DNA of 64,000 bases, taken from NCBI RefSeq assembly GCF_900090225.1, contig NZ_FMHY01000002.1:4216001-4280000 (forward strand). Direction: 5' to 3'. Positions 32,167-40,909 of the stretch are shown piece by piece (within the stretch, counting starts at the first letter, position 1; the number at the start of each line of letters is the position of its first letter). Below the pieces are notes generated by a model. It was not told the origin of the DNA and searched no databases. It saw nothing but the letters and a program-made list of their open reading frames with translations. This DNA is from Micromonospora eburnea (GTDB lineage: Bacteria; Actinomycetota; Actinomycetes; Mycobacteriales; Micromonosporaceae). The position numbers and the translations under genes are program-made.

Positions 32167-33416
32167 GAACGGCTCTCCGTAGTCGCCCGGTCCGTATCTT
32201 CGCGATCACCCAGTTCCTGCTCGAAGTGCAGTTCTGGTTCCCGGTCTGGCTGATCTACCTGCTGGATCTGGGCTTTCCGCTGACAACAGCGGTGCTCGCC
32301 GACGGCGTGTTCCGGATCGTCGTGGTGGTGTGCGAACTTCCCGTCGGGCTGGCCGCCGACCTGATCGGGCGACGCCGTACCTACCTCACCCTGGCCGCCG
32401 GCACGGTGCTGACCTTCGCCGCGATCACCCAGATCCGGTCCGTGGCGATGCTGTTCGGCACGTGGGTGCTCTGGGGCGTGCTCTGGGCGCTGACCTCCGG
32501 CGCGGCCAGTACCTACCTGTACGAACTGTGCGACCAGGACGAGTTGGAGATCAGCCCGGCGAAGGCGTTCGGGCTGGTGCGGGCGGTGGGCAACGCGTCC
32601 GTACTGCTCTCGCTCCTCGCGGCCGGCTACCTCTACGAGGTGGACCGCCGGTTGCCGTTCGCGGTCACCGCCGCGCTGGCCGCGGTGGGGTTCCTGCTCG
32701 CGCTCACCCTGCCGGAGATCCGCAAGCCCCGGGTGGTCTCCACGTGGTCGTCGGTGGTGGCGGACATCCGTCGCGCGGCGGCCGATCCCCGGATCCGCCG
32801 GGTCGGTTGGCTGGGCGTCCTCCTGCTGCTGTTCGGGTGGAGTGCCCGCATCCTGTTCCAGCCACTGGCGCTCGAACTGGGCCTGTCCGCGGCACTGACC
32901 GGATCGATGTACGCGGCGTTCGCGGCGGCCTCCGTGCTCGGTGGGTTGGCGGCCGGGTACGTGGGGCGGTCACACCGCCGGCCCGCCCTGGCGGCGGCGT
33001 TCCTGCTCGTCCTCGCCGCTCTGGTGGCCACCGGTCAGCTGCCGTGGCTGGGCCCGTTTCTGTTCCTGCCGTTGATGGGGTTCGGCTACGCCCTGGGCAC
33101 GACCGTCCTGGAGGTGCTGACCAACGAGGTCACCCCGCAGCCGGTACGGGCGCTGGCGTTCGGCGTGATCAGTTGCCTGAGCGGAGTGGGCATCGCCGTG
33201 GCCCGCCCCGGGCTCGGGATTCTCGCGACGGACCACTCCACGTCGTTCGCGTTCCTGGCCTGGGCCGGCGTCGGGGTGCTGGTGGTGGGCCTGGCGGTGC
33301 CGGGAATCCGTCGGCTGCACCCGGCGGCGGACCTGCCCCTCGGCGGCCCGCCCGGCCCGACGGGGCCGGGCGGGCCCAGCAGCGACTCCTCGGCCGTCCC
33401 GACCCGCCACGCCTAG
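32163..33416 (+). CDS. MFS transporter
   Basis: The 417-residue protein has 12 predicted helices, with GLAADLIGRRRTYL as motif A near residue 63, and a proline-glycine-rich cytoplasmic tail (PPGPTGPGGPSSDSS). The N-terminal half contains LYELCDQDELEISPAKAFG, seen in a group of MFS proteins of unknown substrate. ATG at 32163 overlaps the upstream stop. It ends tail to tail with the SDR gene; the two stops share the bases CTAG at 33413-33416. Confidence 0.85.
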   Translation: MRTALRSRPVRIFAITQFLLEVQFWFPVWLIYLLDLGFPLTTAVLADGVFRIVVVVCELPVGLAADLIGRRRTYLTLAAGTVLTFAAITQIRSVAMLFGTWVLWGVLWALTSGAASTYLYELCDQDELEISPAKAFGLVRAVGNASVLLSLLAAGYLYEVDRRLPFAVTAALAAVGFLLALTLPEIRKPRVVSTWSSVVADIRRAAADPRIRRVGWLGVLLLLFGWSARILFQPLALELGLSAALTGSMYAAFAAASVLGGLAAGYVGRSHRRPALAAAFLLVLAALVATGQLPWLGPFLFLPLMGFGYALGTTVLEVLTNEVTPQPVRALAFGVISCLSGVGIAVARPGLGILATDHSTSFAFLAWAGVGVLVVGLAVPGIRRLHPAADLPLGGPPGPTGPGGPSSDSSAVPTRHA

Positions 33417-34207
33417 CGGAGATGCGAGGCGCCGTTCAGATCGAGGATCGCACCGGACGCCCACTCGGCCTCGGGTGACGCGAGATACAGCACCGCGGCG
33501 GCGACCTCGTCAGGGGTGGCGATGCGCCCGAACGGACTGTCGGCGGTGATCCTCGCAGGGATCTCGGTGCCGAACCGCTCGGCCACGCGCTCGGTGGCGG
33601 TGAACCCGGGGGCGATGCTGGTCACCGCGATCCCGTGCGGCGCCAACGCGATCGCGAGGGACTGCCCGAGAGCATGCAACGCCGCCTTCGTCACCGCGTA
33701 CGCGGGATGTTCCAGCTCGCCTCGGAAGGCACCCCGCGAACCGATGTTGATGATCCGACCGCGGACGGCCGCGGCGACCATGGCCTGGGCCGCGGCCCAG
33801 GACACGTGGGCAGCCCCGAGGAGATTGATGTCCGTGAACTGCCGCCACATGCCGGCCCAGGTCGCGAAGTCCGTCCCGACGACAGGATGCCGGAGGGCGG
33901 GGGACGTCGCGACCGCCGCGTTGTTGACGACGATGTCGAGGCCGCCGAGTGCCCGCTCGGCTCCCTCGACGACCCTTCGGCACTCCTGCGGGGAGGACAG
34001 GTCTCCCTGGATCAGCGCGTGTCCGTCGCCGGGCAGGAGCCGCATCGTACGCTGCGCGTCCGCCGCCCGCCCCAGATAGTGGACGGCGACCCGGTCGCCC
34101 GCCTCCGCGAACCTCACCGCCACCGCGCGGCCGATGCCCCGGGAGGCACCTGTCACCAGGACATGCCGTGTGCCGTTGGGCTGGGCCCGGTGCGTCGCGC
34201 CGGTCAC
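33413..34207 (-). CDS. Short-chain dehydrogenase/reductase
   Basis: The 264-residue classical SDR has the cofactor motif TGASRGIG near residue 18, NNAAVA near residue 92, the catalytic Ser in NIGSRGAF near 152 and YAVTK near 168. The NADP- or NAD-dependent oxidation or reduction of an alcohol or ketone is expected. GTG at 34207 overlaps the amidohydrolase stop (GTGA). It is the last gene of the leftward operon racemase-aminotransferase-M24-amidohydrolase-SDR, so it likely acts on the carbon skeleton released by those enzymes. Confidence 0.9.
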   Translation of the reverse strand: MTGATHRAQPNGTRHVLVTGASRGIGRAVAVRFAEAGDRVAVHYLGRAADAQRTMRLLPGDGHALIQGDLSSPQECRRVVEGAERALGGLDIVVNNAAVATSPALRHPVVGTDFATWAGMWRQFTDINLLGAAHVSWAAAQAMVAAAVRGRIINIGSRGAFRGELEHPAYAVTKAALHALGQSLAIALAPHGIAVTSIAPGFTATERVAERFGTEIPARITADSPFGRIATPDEVAAAVLYLASPEAEWASGAILDLNGASHLR

Positions 34208-35415
34208 CACTGGGTCTCCGACGAGACGAGTCGCCGGCCGGCGACGACCACCTCGACGACCTTGGGCGCCCGCGCCGCGAAGTCAACCCCGTCGATGACC
34301 ACGAGGTCGGCGGGGTGACCGGGACGGATCATCCCGGTAAGTCCGGGCACGCCGAGCGCGTCCGCGTTACCGGCTGTCGCCAGGTGCAGGAGCCGTTCGG
34401 CGGGCACCCCGGCTCCGGCGAGCGGCTGGAGCTCGCGTACATACGCCCCGAAGGGCGTGTGCTTCCATCCGGCGTCGGTCCCGACCGCCATCCGCCCACC
34501 GGCACCGAGCACCCGGTCGGCGTTGCGGCGGTAGTACTCGGTCCGTACGGACTGCTCGTCATGTTCGACGGTGCCGTTCGAGCCCGACAGGTGCAGGTAC
34601 GCCTCGTTGCAGCCGAGCGTGCTGCCGAAGACGACCCCCGCCGCGACGGCAGCCTCAAGCGCTTCCTGTTGGACGTGGCTGAGCCCGTCCGCCGCGAGGA
34701 ATCCCAGGTGTTCGATGCCGTCCGCCCCCGCCGCGGTCGCGGCGAGGATCGCGCCGTTGGTCAGGGCGTGGACCGTCACCCGCTTGCCCTGGGCATGAGC
34801 GAGCCGGACCGCCTCGGCGATCTGGTCGCTCGTGAGGGTCGTCTCGTGTGGCACCGTACCGAGGGTTCCGCCGCCGCTGGCGACGAGCTTGAGCCCGTCC
34901 GCCCCGGCCGCCAGGTTGGCCCGTGCGACATCGGTGACGGTGCGTGCCGCCCCGAGGGCCCCACCGAAGAGGTGCATGTGCCCGCGCTCGGCGGTGATCG
35001 GCATTCCGTAACGAAGTACCCGCGGCATGAGGCCCGGTCCCGGGGACCATGCCAGGTAGTCCAGATGAGAGCCCAGGTCACGGACGGTGGTCACGCCACC
35101 GGCCAGGTGCGCCCGCAGGTTGGCCGTCGCGACGGCGATCCTCGTCTCGAAGGGGGCCGGGGCCACCTCCTCGATGGGACGCCCGTTCCCCGGCATCGTC
35201 GAGTGGACATGGGCGTCGATCCACCCTGGCGTCAGCACGGCACCGGAGTGGTCGACGAGCGGGAGCGCGGAGTACCTGCCGAGCAGCCGGGCCCTGGGAC
35301 CGAGGTCGACGACGGTGCCCTCGGCGACGACGACGACGTAGTCGTCATCCGGCAGGAATCCCAGGCCGTCGTGGACCCGGGAAACCGCCAGCACGAACGG
35401 GTCGGTGCCGCTCAT
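34204..35415 (-). CDS. Amidohydrolase-superfamily enzyme (imidazolonepropionase/prolidase-like)
   Basis: The 403-residue metal-dependent hydrolase has metal ligands in DAHVHS near residue 70, GLKLVASGGG (lysine) near residue 178, TVHALTN near 215, IEHLGF near 236 and GTDAGW near 313. The C-terminal strand domain with IRPGHPADLVVIDG is typical for this superfamily. It should open a cyclic amide or cleave a peptide-like amide. ATG at 35415 overlaps the stop of the M24 gene by 4 bp. Confidence 0.88.
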   Translation of the reverse strand: MSGTDPFVLAVSRVHDGLGFLPDDDYVVVVAEGTVVDLGPRARLLGRYSALPLVDHSGAVLTPGWIDAHVHSTMPGNGRPIEEVAPAPFETRIAVATANLRAHLAGGVTTVRDLGSHLDYLAWSPGPGLMPRVLRYGMPITAERGHMHLFGGALGAARTVTDVARANLAAGADGLKLVASGGGTLGTVPHETTLTSDQIAEAVRLAHAQGKRVTVHALTNGAILAATAAGADGIEHLGFLAADGLSHVQQEALEAAVAAGVVFGSTLGCNEAYLHLSGSNGTVEHDEQSVRTEYYRRNADRVLGAGGRMAVGTDAGWKHTPFGAYVRELQPLAGAGVPAERLLHLATAGNADALGVPGLTGMIRPGHPADLVVIDGVDFAARAPKVVEVVVAGRRLVSSETQW

Positions 35416-36596
35416 GCGTCCCACCTCAACGGGGTTGTCGTGAGCAGCTCGACCCCGTGCGCGTTCACGATGACGTTGTCCTCGATAAGGCAACTGCCGA
35501 CGCCGTCCCTGGCGAGGAACGCCTCGACCCCGAGGACCATCCCCTCCTCGAAGATGTCGTCCGGCGCGGACAGGGCGCTCCCGATCCGAGGAGTCTCGAA
35601 GAACATTCCGACCCCATGCCCGTAGAAGGGGAAGAACTTCGAGGTCGGCGAGTCGTCTCCCCCGTAGCGCGCCGTCAGTTCGTCGCCGCGCCGAGCGGCG
35701 TCGAGGAGACGGACGCCCGGCCGGATCATGGCGCAGAGCTCCTCGACGATCTCGACCGTGGCCTCGATCAGACCGCGCTGCGCCCCCGACGGCCGGCCCC
35801 CGCACACCCACTCGCGGGCCGGGTCCAGGTAGTAGCCCTGGTACATGGGGCCGTGGACCATCCCGGCCACCAGGTCACCCGGCTGCGGAGCCAACTGGCT
35901 GTATCCGGTCAGCGGTTCGGCGCACTGGTAGCCGATGTGCTCCCCGTGGGTGGTGCCCATCAGCTGGATCCGGCCGCCCCGCTCGACGACGATCTGGGAG
36001 GCCGCGCCGGCCGCGACGGCCTCCTTCTCGCCACCGATGAGCCCGGACATCAGCCGGGTCAGGGCAAGCGACGCGGTCTCGCCGGCGTGCCGGTAACAGT
36101 CGAGTTCCGCGGCACTCTTGATCTTCCGGACCGTCTTGACGAGGTCGTCCTCGGGACGCCAGTCGATCTGCGGGCACAGCTCGGAAAGCTGCTGGTAGTA
36201 CTTGATCGGGAAGAAGTTCGTCCCGACGAAGCCCACCTGACCGGAGATGCCGAGCTCGCGGAGTCGCTCGCCCACGGCCCGGACGGGGTCCGAGCTCCAC
36301 CGGACGTCCCGCACGGCGAGGCGGTCCATTCGAGGATCAGGCTCGTCGATGTGCAGCTCGGGTTCGTGGCCGGGCCGCACGATCAGCGCCGCGAAGGACC
36401 GCGCGTTCCAGATCGCGGAGTCCGCGCCCGCGCTGATCGCGAAGTGGTTGGACAGGTAGAGGATGTCGCCGCAGTGCTCGAACTGGCCACCGGCTCGGCC
36501 CCAGATCACGACGGTGTCGAGCCGGCGTCGCTCGACCTCGGCCATGACGGCGGCCCAACGCCGGTCGTACTCGGCATCGGTGAAGTAGCGGGACAC
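35412..36596 (-). CDS. M24-family (creatinase/Xaa-Pro peptidase-like) hydrolase
   Basis: The 394-residue protein has a creatinase-type N-terminal domain (1-150) and a pita-bread catalytic domain. GHGVGMFFETPRIG gives the catalytic His, and VEAFLARDG and LIEDNVIV give the two Glu ligands. The first Asp ligand of M24 metallopeptidases, expected in a GDxVxxDxG block, is replaced (QPGDLVAGMVHGPMYQGYYLD), while the second Asp remains. It may thus be metal-independent like creatinase, or an amidino- or cyclic amide hydrolase rather than a peptidase. GTG at 36596. Coupled to the amidohydrolase. Confidence 0.85.
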   Translation of the reverse strand: MSRYFTDAEYDRRWAAVMAEVERRRLDTVVIWGRAGGQFEHCGDILYLSNHFAISAGADSAIWNARSFAALIVRPGHEPELHIDEPDPRMDRLAVRDVRWSSDPVRAVGERLRELGISGQVGFVGTNFFPIKYYQQLSELCPQIDWRPEDDLVKTVRKIKSAAELDCYRHAGETASLALTRLMSGLIGGEKEAVAAGAASQIVVERGGRIQLMGTTHGEHIGYQCAEPLTGYSQLAPQPGDLVAGMVHGPMYQGYYLDPAREWVCGGRPSGAQRGLIEATVEIVEELCAMIRPGVRLLDAARRGDELTARYGGDDSPTSKFFPFYGHGVGMFFETPRIGSALSAPDDIFEEGMVLGVEAFLARDGVGSCLIEDNVIVNAHGVELLTTTPLRWDA

Positions 36597-36597
36597 C

Positions 36598-37815
36598 TCA
36601 GACCGCCGTGGGGAAGGATTCGAGCACCGCCCGCATCCGCACCAGGGCCGCCGCCCAGACCTGCTCGTCCTGGGCGAAGCAGATCCGGAAGTGCTTGGTC
36701 CCGCCGGCGCCGAACTGGTATCCGGGGTTCACCACGAGTCCCGCCTCGCGCTTGAGCGCCAGGGCCACGTCCTGGTCGCTCGCCTGCAGGCCGGAGAACG
36801 AGGGGAACAGGTACGCCGACCCGCCGGAACGCCGCACGTCGACGCCGGGAATGTCGAGGAGAGCCGTCATGCTCTGGTCACGCAGCGCCTGGTACTCGCC
36901 GATCCGCTGCTGTACGTAGTCCTCGTCGTCCTTGATCCACCGGGCCAGGACGTGCTGGGCGTACGCGGGCGCCCGGAGTGAGGCGATGCCCATGACATCT
37001 TCCATCCGGGTGATGAGGTCCGCCGGGCCGACCGCGACCCCGATCCGGTATCCGCTGAGCGACTCCGTCTTGCTCGGGCCGAGAGTCGTCAGGGTCCGCT
37101 CCCGCATCCCGGGCACGGCCGCCAGGTGGGCGAACGGCGCCTTGTCGTAGACGAGGCGGCAGTAGAGCTGGTCGACGATGACGAACGCGTCGGACTCCAG
37201 GATCGCCTGCGCGATCTCGTTGACGTGCTCCGGGGTGAACACCGCGCCCGTGGGGTTGTTGGGGTGCGAGAACATGACGAGCTTCGGCTGCTTGGCCAAC
37301 TGGGCCCGAAGCACGTCGAGGTCGAGCCTCGGCGCCTGCCCCGCCTCCCAGACGAGCGGAACGGGAAGCACCTCCGCGCCGAAGTATCGGACGGACCGGT
37401 CGCTCGTGATGTAGTCCGGATCGGGGACGACGACCTTGTCGCCGGGGTTGATCATCGCGGCGAGCGCGGAGTACAGCCCGGCCTGGGTTCCCGGGGTCAG
37501 GATGACCTCGCGATCCGGATCGAATTCGAGCCCCAGCAGGCCGCTGACGTTGCCGGCCACCGCGGATCGCACACCGGCGTCGCCCCGGTAGGGCGTGTAC
37601 GTCATCCCGGCGCCGCTCGCCGCCTTCGAGAACTCCTCGATCGCCCAGTCGACGGGCGGGAATCGGTGCGTGTCCGCGTAGGTGATGTCGAGGAAGTCGG
37701 GTCCGGCGGGCTGGCGCTCAAGCTCGCGCTCAAGCTCCCTGAGGCCCTTGCCATGGGTGGCCTGGAGGTGGGGACCCGCGAGACGGAGGATCCGATCGGC
37801 CGGATTGAAGATCAT
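36598..37815 (-). CDS. PLP-dependent class I/II aminotransferase
   Basis: The 405-residue fold-type I aminotransferase has HPNNPTGAV near residue 183, DQLYCRLVY near 215, the PLP lysine in GPSKTESLSGYRIG near 248 and a C-terminal Arg in HFRICFA near 383. It probably moves the amino group of a catabolic intermediate to a keto acid. ATG at 37815, 2 bp before the M24 gene begins after its stop. In this operon it would follow or precede the racemase step. Confidence 0.9.
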   Translation of the reverse strand: MIFNPADRILRLAGPHLQATHGKGLRELERELERQPAGPDFLDITYADTHRFPPVDWAIEEFSKAASGAGMTYTPYRGDAGVRSAVAGNVSGLLGLEFDPDREVILTPGTQAGLYSALAAMINPGDKVVVPDPDYITSDRSVRYFGAEVLPVPLVWEAGQAPRLDLDVLRAQLAKQPKLVMFSHPNNPTGAVFTPEHVNEIAQAILESDAFVIVDQLYCRLVYDKAPFAHLAAVPGMRERTLTTLGPSKTESLSGYRIGVAVGPADLITRMEDVMGIASLRAPAYAQHVLARWIKDDEDYVQQRIGEYQALRDQSMTALLDIPGVDVRRSGGSAYLFPSFSGLQASDQDVALALKREAGLVVNPGYQFGAGGTKHFRICFAQDEQVWAAALVRMRAVLESFPTAV

Positions 37816-37824
37816 GGTACGGCC

Positions 37825-38658
37825 TCAGCTCTCTGTGAGATCGATGTTGACGGTGGCGGTGGTGGTGAATTCGAGCCCGTATGTCTCCCGGGCGAGCGCG
37901 GGAATGTCGACGGGGTGGTGACCGGTGACCGACAGCTCGTGCCCGGGTGACTCCGGGGCCGCTGTCGGCGTCGCATCGGTCGTGACCGATCGGACGATGT
38001 CGCACACGGCCTGCACCGCCCCGTCGAGGGGGTCCAGGAGCGCGATTCCGGGCAACGCGTCGATCATGGCCGGCAGGATGCATGTGTAGTCGGTGCACGC
38101 CAGGACGGCGTGGGTCGCCCCGCTCCGGCCGAGCTCGTGTCGCAGTTGCCGGAGAAGGTCGGCCACCGCGGGTGAGCTGGCGTCGCCCTCCTCGGCGTGG
38201 CGAAGCAGCGCCTCCGTGGGCATGGGCACCCAGTCGTGGTCGGGGTACGCACGCGGGATCGCTCCGCTGACGATCGTGCCCAACGTGCCGAGCAGAGCCA
38301 CCCGGCCAGCCGTCGCGGGTGGCAGGACGCGACCGACCGCCTCGACCATGTCGACACACGGCACCAGGCGCTCGTCGGTCGCGGGAGCCACGACACTGGC
38401 GGTGTTGCACGCGATGACCCACACGTCGACACCCTGGTCGGCGAAGAACCGCTCCGCCTGGCGGACGTACCTGGCCACTGTCGCGCCCGGCTGGGGCCCG
38501 TACGGGCGGCGGCCGGAATCGGCCAGGTAGCTGATCGCCACACCGGGCAGGCTGCGCGTGACGGCACGCGCGATGGGAAGTCCGCCGATCCCTGCGTCGA
38601 ACACGCCGACCGTTCTTCCCATGAACGAGCCATCATCCGGTGTATGCTCTGCGGTCAT
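37825..38658 (-). CDS. Aspartate/glutamate racemase-superfamily protein
   Basis: About 277 residues, with MurI-type motifs GVFDAGIGGLPIARAV, SYLADSGRRPYG and the first catalytic cysteine in VIACNTAS. The second cysteine motif reads ACTDYT where MurI has GCTHYP and aspartate racemases GCTE, so the flanking acid/base residue is changed and the substrate may not be glutamate. The ATG at 38658 is chosen (AGGA 10 nt upstream); ATG 38622, directly before GRTVGVFD, is the alternative. It leads the leftward catabolic operon. Confidence 0.85.
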   Translation of the reverse strand: MTAEHTPDDGSFMGRTVGVFDAGIGGLPIARAVTRSLPGVAISYLADSGRRPYGPQPGATVARYVRQAERFFADQGVDVWVIACNTASVVAPATDERLVPCVDMVEAVGRVLPPATAGRVALLGTLGTIVSGAIPRAYPDHDWVPMPTEALLRHAEEGDASSPAVADLLRQLRHELGRSGATHAVLACTDYTCILPAMIDALPGIALLDPLDGAVQAVCDIVRSVTTDATPTAAPESPGHELSVTGHHPVDIPALARETYGLEFTTTATVNIDLTES

Positions 38659-38688
38659 GCCACAAGATCCTGCACTATTGCCTGAGAT

Positions 38689-38698
38689 GATGCAAGAG
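38689..38698. promoter_or_regulatory. GCAAG half-site, possible RpiR operator
   Basis: GATGCAAGAG lies between the racemase and RpiR genes. The same half-site occurs in the other divergent promoter of this locus (42378-42462). Confidence 0.45.
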
Positions 38699-38750
38699 CA
38701 TGGTCCAGGCGCAGGCCGCCCTGCCCTGGACATGGCATCGGGACGGTGCC

Positions 38751-39593
38751 ATGCCGCGAGATGACGAGACCCTGCCCGAGCGGGTGCGCCGCAAGGAAGA
38801 CCTGCTCAGCGCGAGTCAGCGCAAGATCGCCCGGTACTGCATCACGCAGCCACGCGAGGCCGCGCAACTCACCGCGCTGCGGATCGCGGAAAAGCTCGGA
38901 GTCAGCGAGTCGACCGTTGTCCGTTTCGCCATCAGGATGGGCTACGAGGGCTTCCCGGACATGCAAGCGGCCATCCGCCGCGCCGCCGAGCAACGCGCCG
39001 CCACCCAGGTCGCCGGCACCACCTCGCCGCGTGACGGGCGCGTCCACAGCTCGCTGCGCGGCGATCTGGACGCCCTGAGCCAGACCGTCGAATCCTTCGA
39101 CTACCAGGCGCTGCACGACTGTGCCGAGGCGCTGCACGGCGCCAGGCTGCTCCACGTCGTCGGCTTTCGATCAGCGTTCGGTCTCGCGTACACCGTGGAG
39201 TTCCACCTCCGGCACTTCATGAACACCAGGCTCATCGGGGCGGTCGGAGGGACCGTCCTCGACGACGTCGACCTCATCGGGCCCGACGACGCGGTGCTCG
39301 CCTTCACCTTTCCCGTCTACGACGAACGCTCGCTCCAGGCCGTCGAGCAGGCCACCGCGGTCGGCGCCAACTCGGTCGTCGTCACCGACAGCGCCCTTGC
39401 CCCGATCCCGATCGATCCGCTCGTCCGGACCCTGATGACCCGATACGAGACCCAGACCTTCTTCAACTCCGCGGTGGCTCCCTCCGCCATCGCGAACGCC
39501 CTGGTCCTACGCCTGCTCGAGCTCTCCGCCAAGCAGGATCGGGGGCTGGAGCGCAGACTCTACGACCGATTCCAACGACAGAGGACCACCTGA
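38751..39593 (+). CDS. MurR/RpiR-family transcriptional regulator
   Basis: The 280-residue regulator has an RpiR helix-turn-helix (residues 9-80: SASQRKIARYCITQP, ALRIAEKLGVSESTVVRFAIRMGYEGFP) and a SIS domain (about 115-250) that normally binds a phosphosugar or similar small ligand. It is divergent from the catabolic operon and in one unit with RidA. The start is uncertain: ATG at 38751 gives a normal N-terminus, while ATG 38700 overlaps the presumed operator. It likely senses a pathway intermediate. Confidence 0.88.
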   Translation: MPRDDETLPERVRRKEDLLSASQRKIARYCITQPREAAQLTALRIAEKLGVSESTVVRFAIRMGYEGFPDMQAAIRRAAEQRAATQVAGTTSPRDGRVHSSLRGDLDALSQTVESFDYQALHDCAEALHGARLLHVVGFRSAFGLAYTVEFHLRHFMNTRLIGAVGGTVLDDVDLIGPDDAVLAFTFPVYDERSLQAVEQATAVGANSVVVTDSALAPIPIDPLVRTLMTRYETQTFFNSAVAPSAIANALVLRLLELSAKQDRGLERRLYDRFQRQRTT

Positions 39594-39594
39594 C

Positions 39595-39990
39595 ATGGGC
39601 CTGCACACCGACCGCCGCATCATCACCACCGCCGACGCCCCACCCCCGGCCGGCACCTATTCGCAGGCCGTCTGCGCCGGCGGACTGGTTCACGTCGCCG
39701 GGCAGACCCCCCGTCTGCCCGACGGCACCCGACTCAACGACGCGCCGTTCGAGACCCAGGCCCGCCAGACCCTCACGAACCTCGAAGCCATCGCCCAGGC
39801 GGCCGGCTCCTCGCTCGCCGAGGCGGCCTTCTGCACGGTGTACCTCACCGACGTCGAGCAGCGCGGGACGTTCGACTCGATCTGGGCCGAGTTCGTCGGC
39901 GCGGTTCCCCCGTCACGAGCCATCGTCCAGTCGAACCTGCCCGGATTCTCCGTGGAGATCACCGCCGTTCTGCCGTGTCGGTGCGCCTGA
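39595..39990 (+). CDS. ridA: RidA/YjgF-family enamine/imine deaminase
   Basis: The 131-residue RidA protein shows GTYSQAVCAGGLVHVAGQTP near residue 20, TLTNLEAIAQAAGSS, and the conserved Arg in PPSRAIVQSNLPG followed by VEI. Family members hydrolyse reactive enamines or imines from PLP enzymes to keto acids and ammonia. One base separates it from the RpiR stop. Its presence fits the PLP aminotransferase of this locus. A bidirectional hairpin follows. Confidence 0.9.
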   Translation: MGLHTDRRIITTADAPPPAGTYSQAVCAGGLVHVAGQTPRLPDGTRLNDAPFETQARQTLTNLEAIAQAAGSSLAEAAFCTVYLTDVEQRGTFDSIWAEFVGAVPPSRAIVQSNLPGFSVEITAVLPCRCA

Positions 39991-40008
39991 CCGGTCCGTA
40001 GCCGCGGC

Positions 40009-40033
40009 CGGCCCGGAGATCAGCTCCGGGCCG
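40009..40033. terminator. Bidirectional hairpin terminator
   Basis: CGGCCCGGAG pairs with CTCCGGGCCG around a 5-nt loop, between the convergent RidA and PxpC genes. It serves both sides. Confidence 0.65.
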
Positions 40034-40042
40034 CGCCGCGCG

Positions 40043-40909
40043 TCAGGCCCGCCCCGGCGCCCGCCTGACGAAGCGCACCACGGTCCCCGGCAGGCTCTGC
40101 GCGAGCACCGGCAGATCCGACTCGTCGACGACGGCGATTACGGGATAGCCCCCCGTGGGTGGGTGATTGGCCAGGTGGACGATCGGTTGCCCCGAGGGGG
40201 GCACCTGGATCGAGCCGATCTGCAACCCCTCCGTCGGTAGCTGGCGGGGTTCGACGAGGACCAGTTCCGGCCCCGTCAGACGGGCCGCGATCCGATTCGT
40301 GTCGGCGCTCAACGTCCAGGCCGTGCTCACCAGCAGCTCCTGCGCCTGGCGGGTGAACCACTCGTGTCTCGGCCCGGGCGAGACACGCAGCTCGACGTCC
40401 CGGCGATCGCACAGCCCGATCAGCGCGTCGGCCGCAGCCGGCGGTCCGGCCACGAGGCCGCCGATCGGCACCACCTGGCCCGGCGTCAGCGGTGGCGGCC
40501 CGATTCCCGACAGGGTGTCCACCGATCGGCTCCCGAGTTGGGGCTCGACATCGAGGCCCCCCCGAACGGCAAGGTAGCTCCACAGCCCGAAGGGTGGCAC
40601 CGCCAGCGACAGGACCGCCCCGGCCCGCGCCCAGACGCTGGCACCGAACGCCACCGGGACTCCGTCGAGGCGGACTCCGACGGGAGCGCCCGCGATGGCG
40701 AAGAGCGCGGGCTCGAGGAACTCCACCGTGAGGCCCCCGCGCAGCACCTCCATCGTCGCCGCGTCGACGGCGTTGCCGACGAGCCGATTGGCCAGGTGGT
40801 GGCTGGGTGCGTCCGCCGGGCCGCTGCGCGGCACCCCCAGGTGTCCCCAGCCCCAACGGCCGAGATCCTGGGTTGTGGCGAGCGGCCCAGTGGTAAGAAC
40901 ACGGATCAT
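40043..40909 (-). CDS. pxpC: 5-oxoprolinase subunit C (biotin-dependent carboxyltransferase-like)
   Basis: The 288-residue PxpC/KipA-type protein begins with the family signature (LTTGPLATTQDLGRWGWGHLG) and carries SGPADAPSHHLANRLVGN and LPTEGLQIGSIQVPPSGQPIV near residue 230. With PxpA and PxpB it hydrolyses 5-oxoproline to glutamate with ATP. ATG at 40909 overlaps the pxpB stop by 4 bp. The operon order here is pxpA-pxpB-pxpC. Confidence 0.92.
   Translation of the reverse strand: MIRVLTTGPLATTQDLGRWGWGHLGVPRSGPADAPSHHLANRLVGNAVDAATMEVLRGGLTVEFLEPALFAIAGAPVGVRLDGVPVAFGASVWARAGAVLSLAVPPFGLWSYLAVRGGLDVEPQLGSRSVDTLSGIGPPPLTPGQVVPIGGLVAGPPAAADALIGLCDRRDVELRVSPGPRHEWFTRQAQELLVSTAWTLSADTNRIAARLTGPELVLVEPRQLPTEGLQIGSIQVPPSGQPIVHLANHPPTGGYPVIAVVDESDLPVLAQSLPGTVVRFVRRAPGRA

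Noticed and set aside
29663..33416. An ABC importer operon
   Set aside because: No permease or ATPase is present; the second gene has no ABC motifs and the third is MFS.
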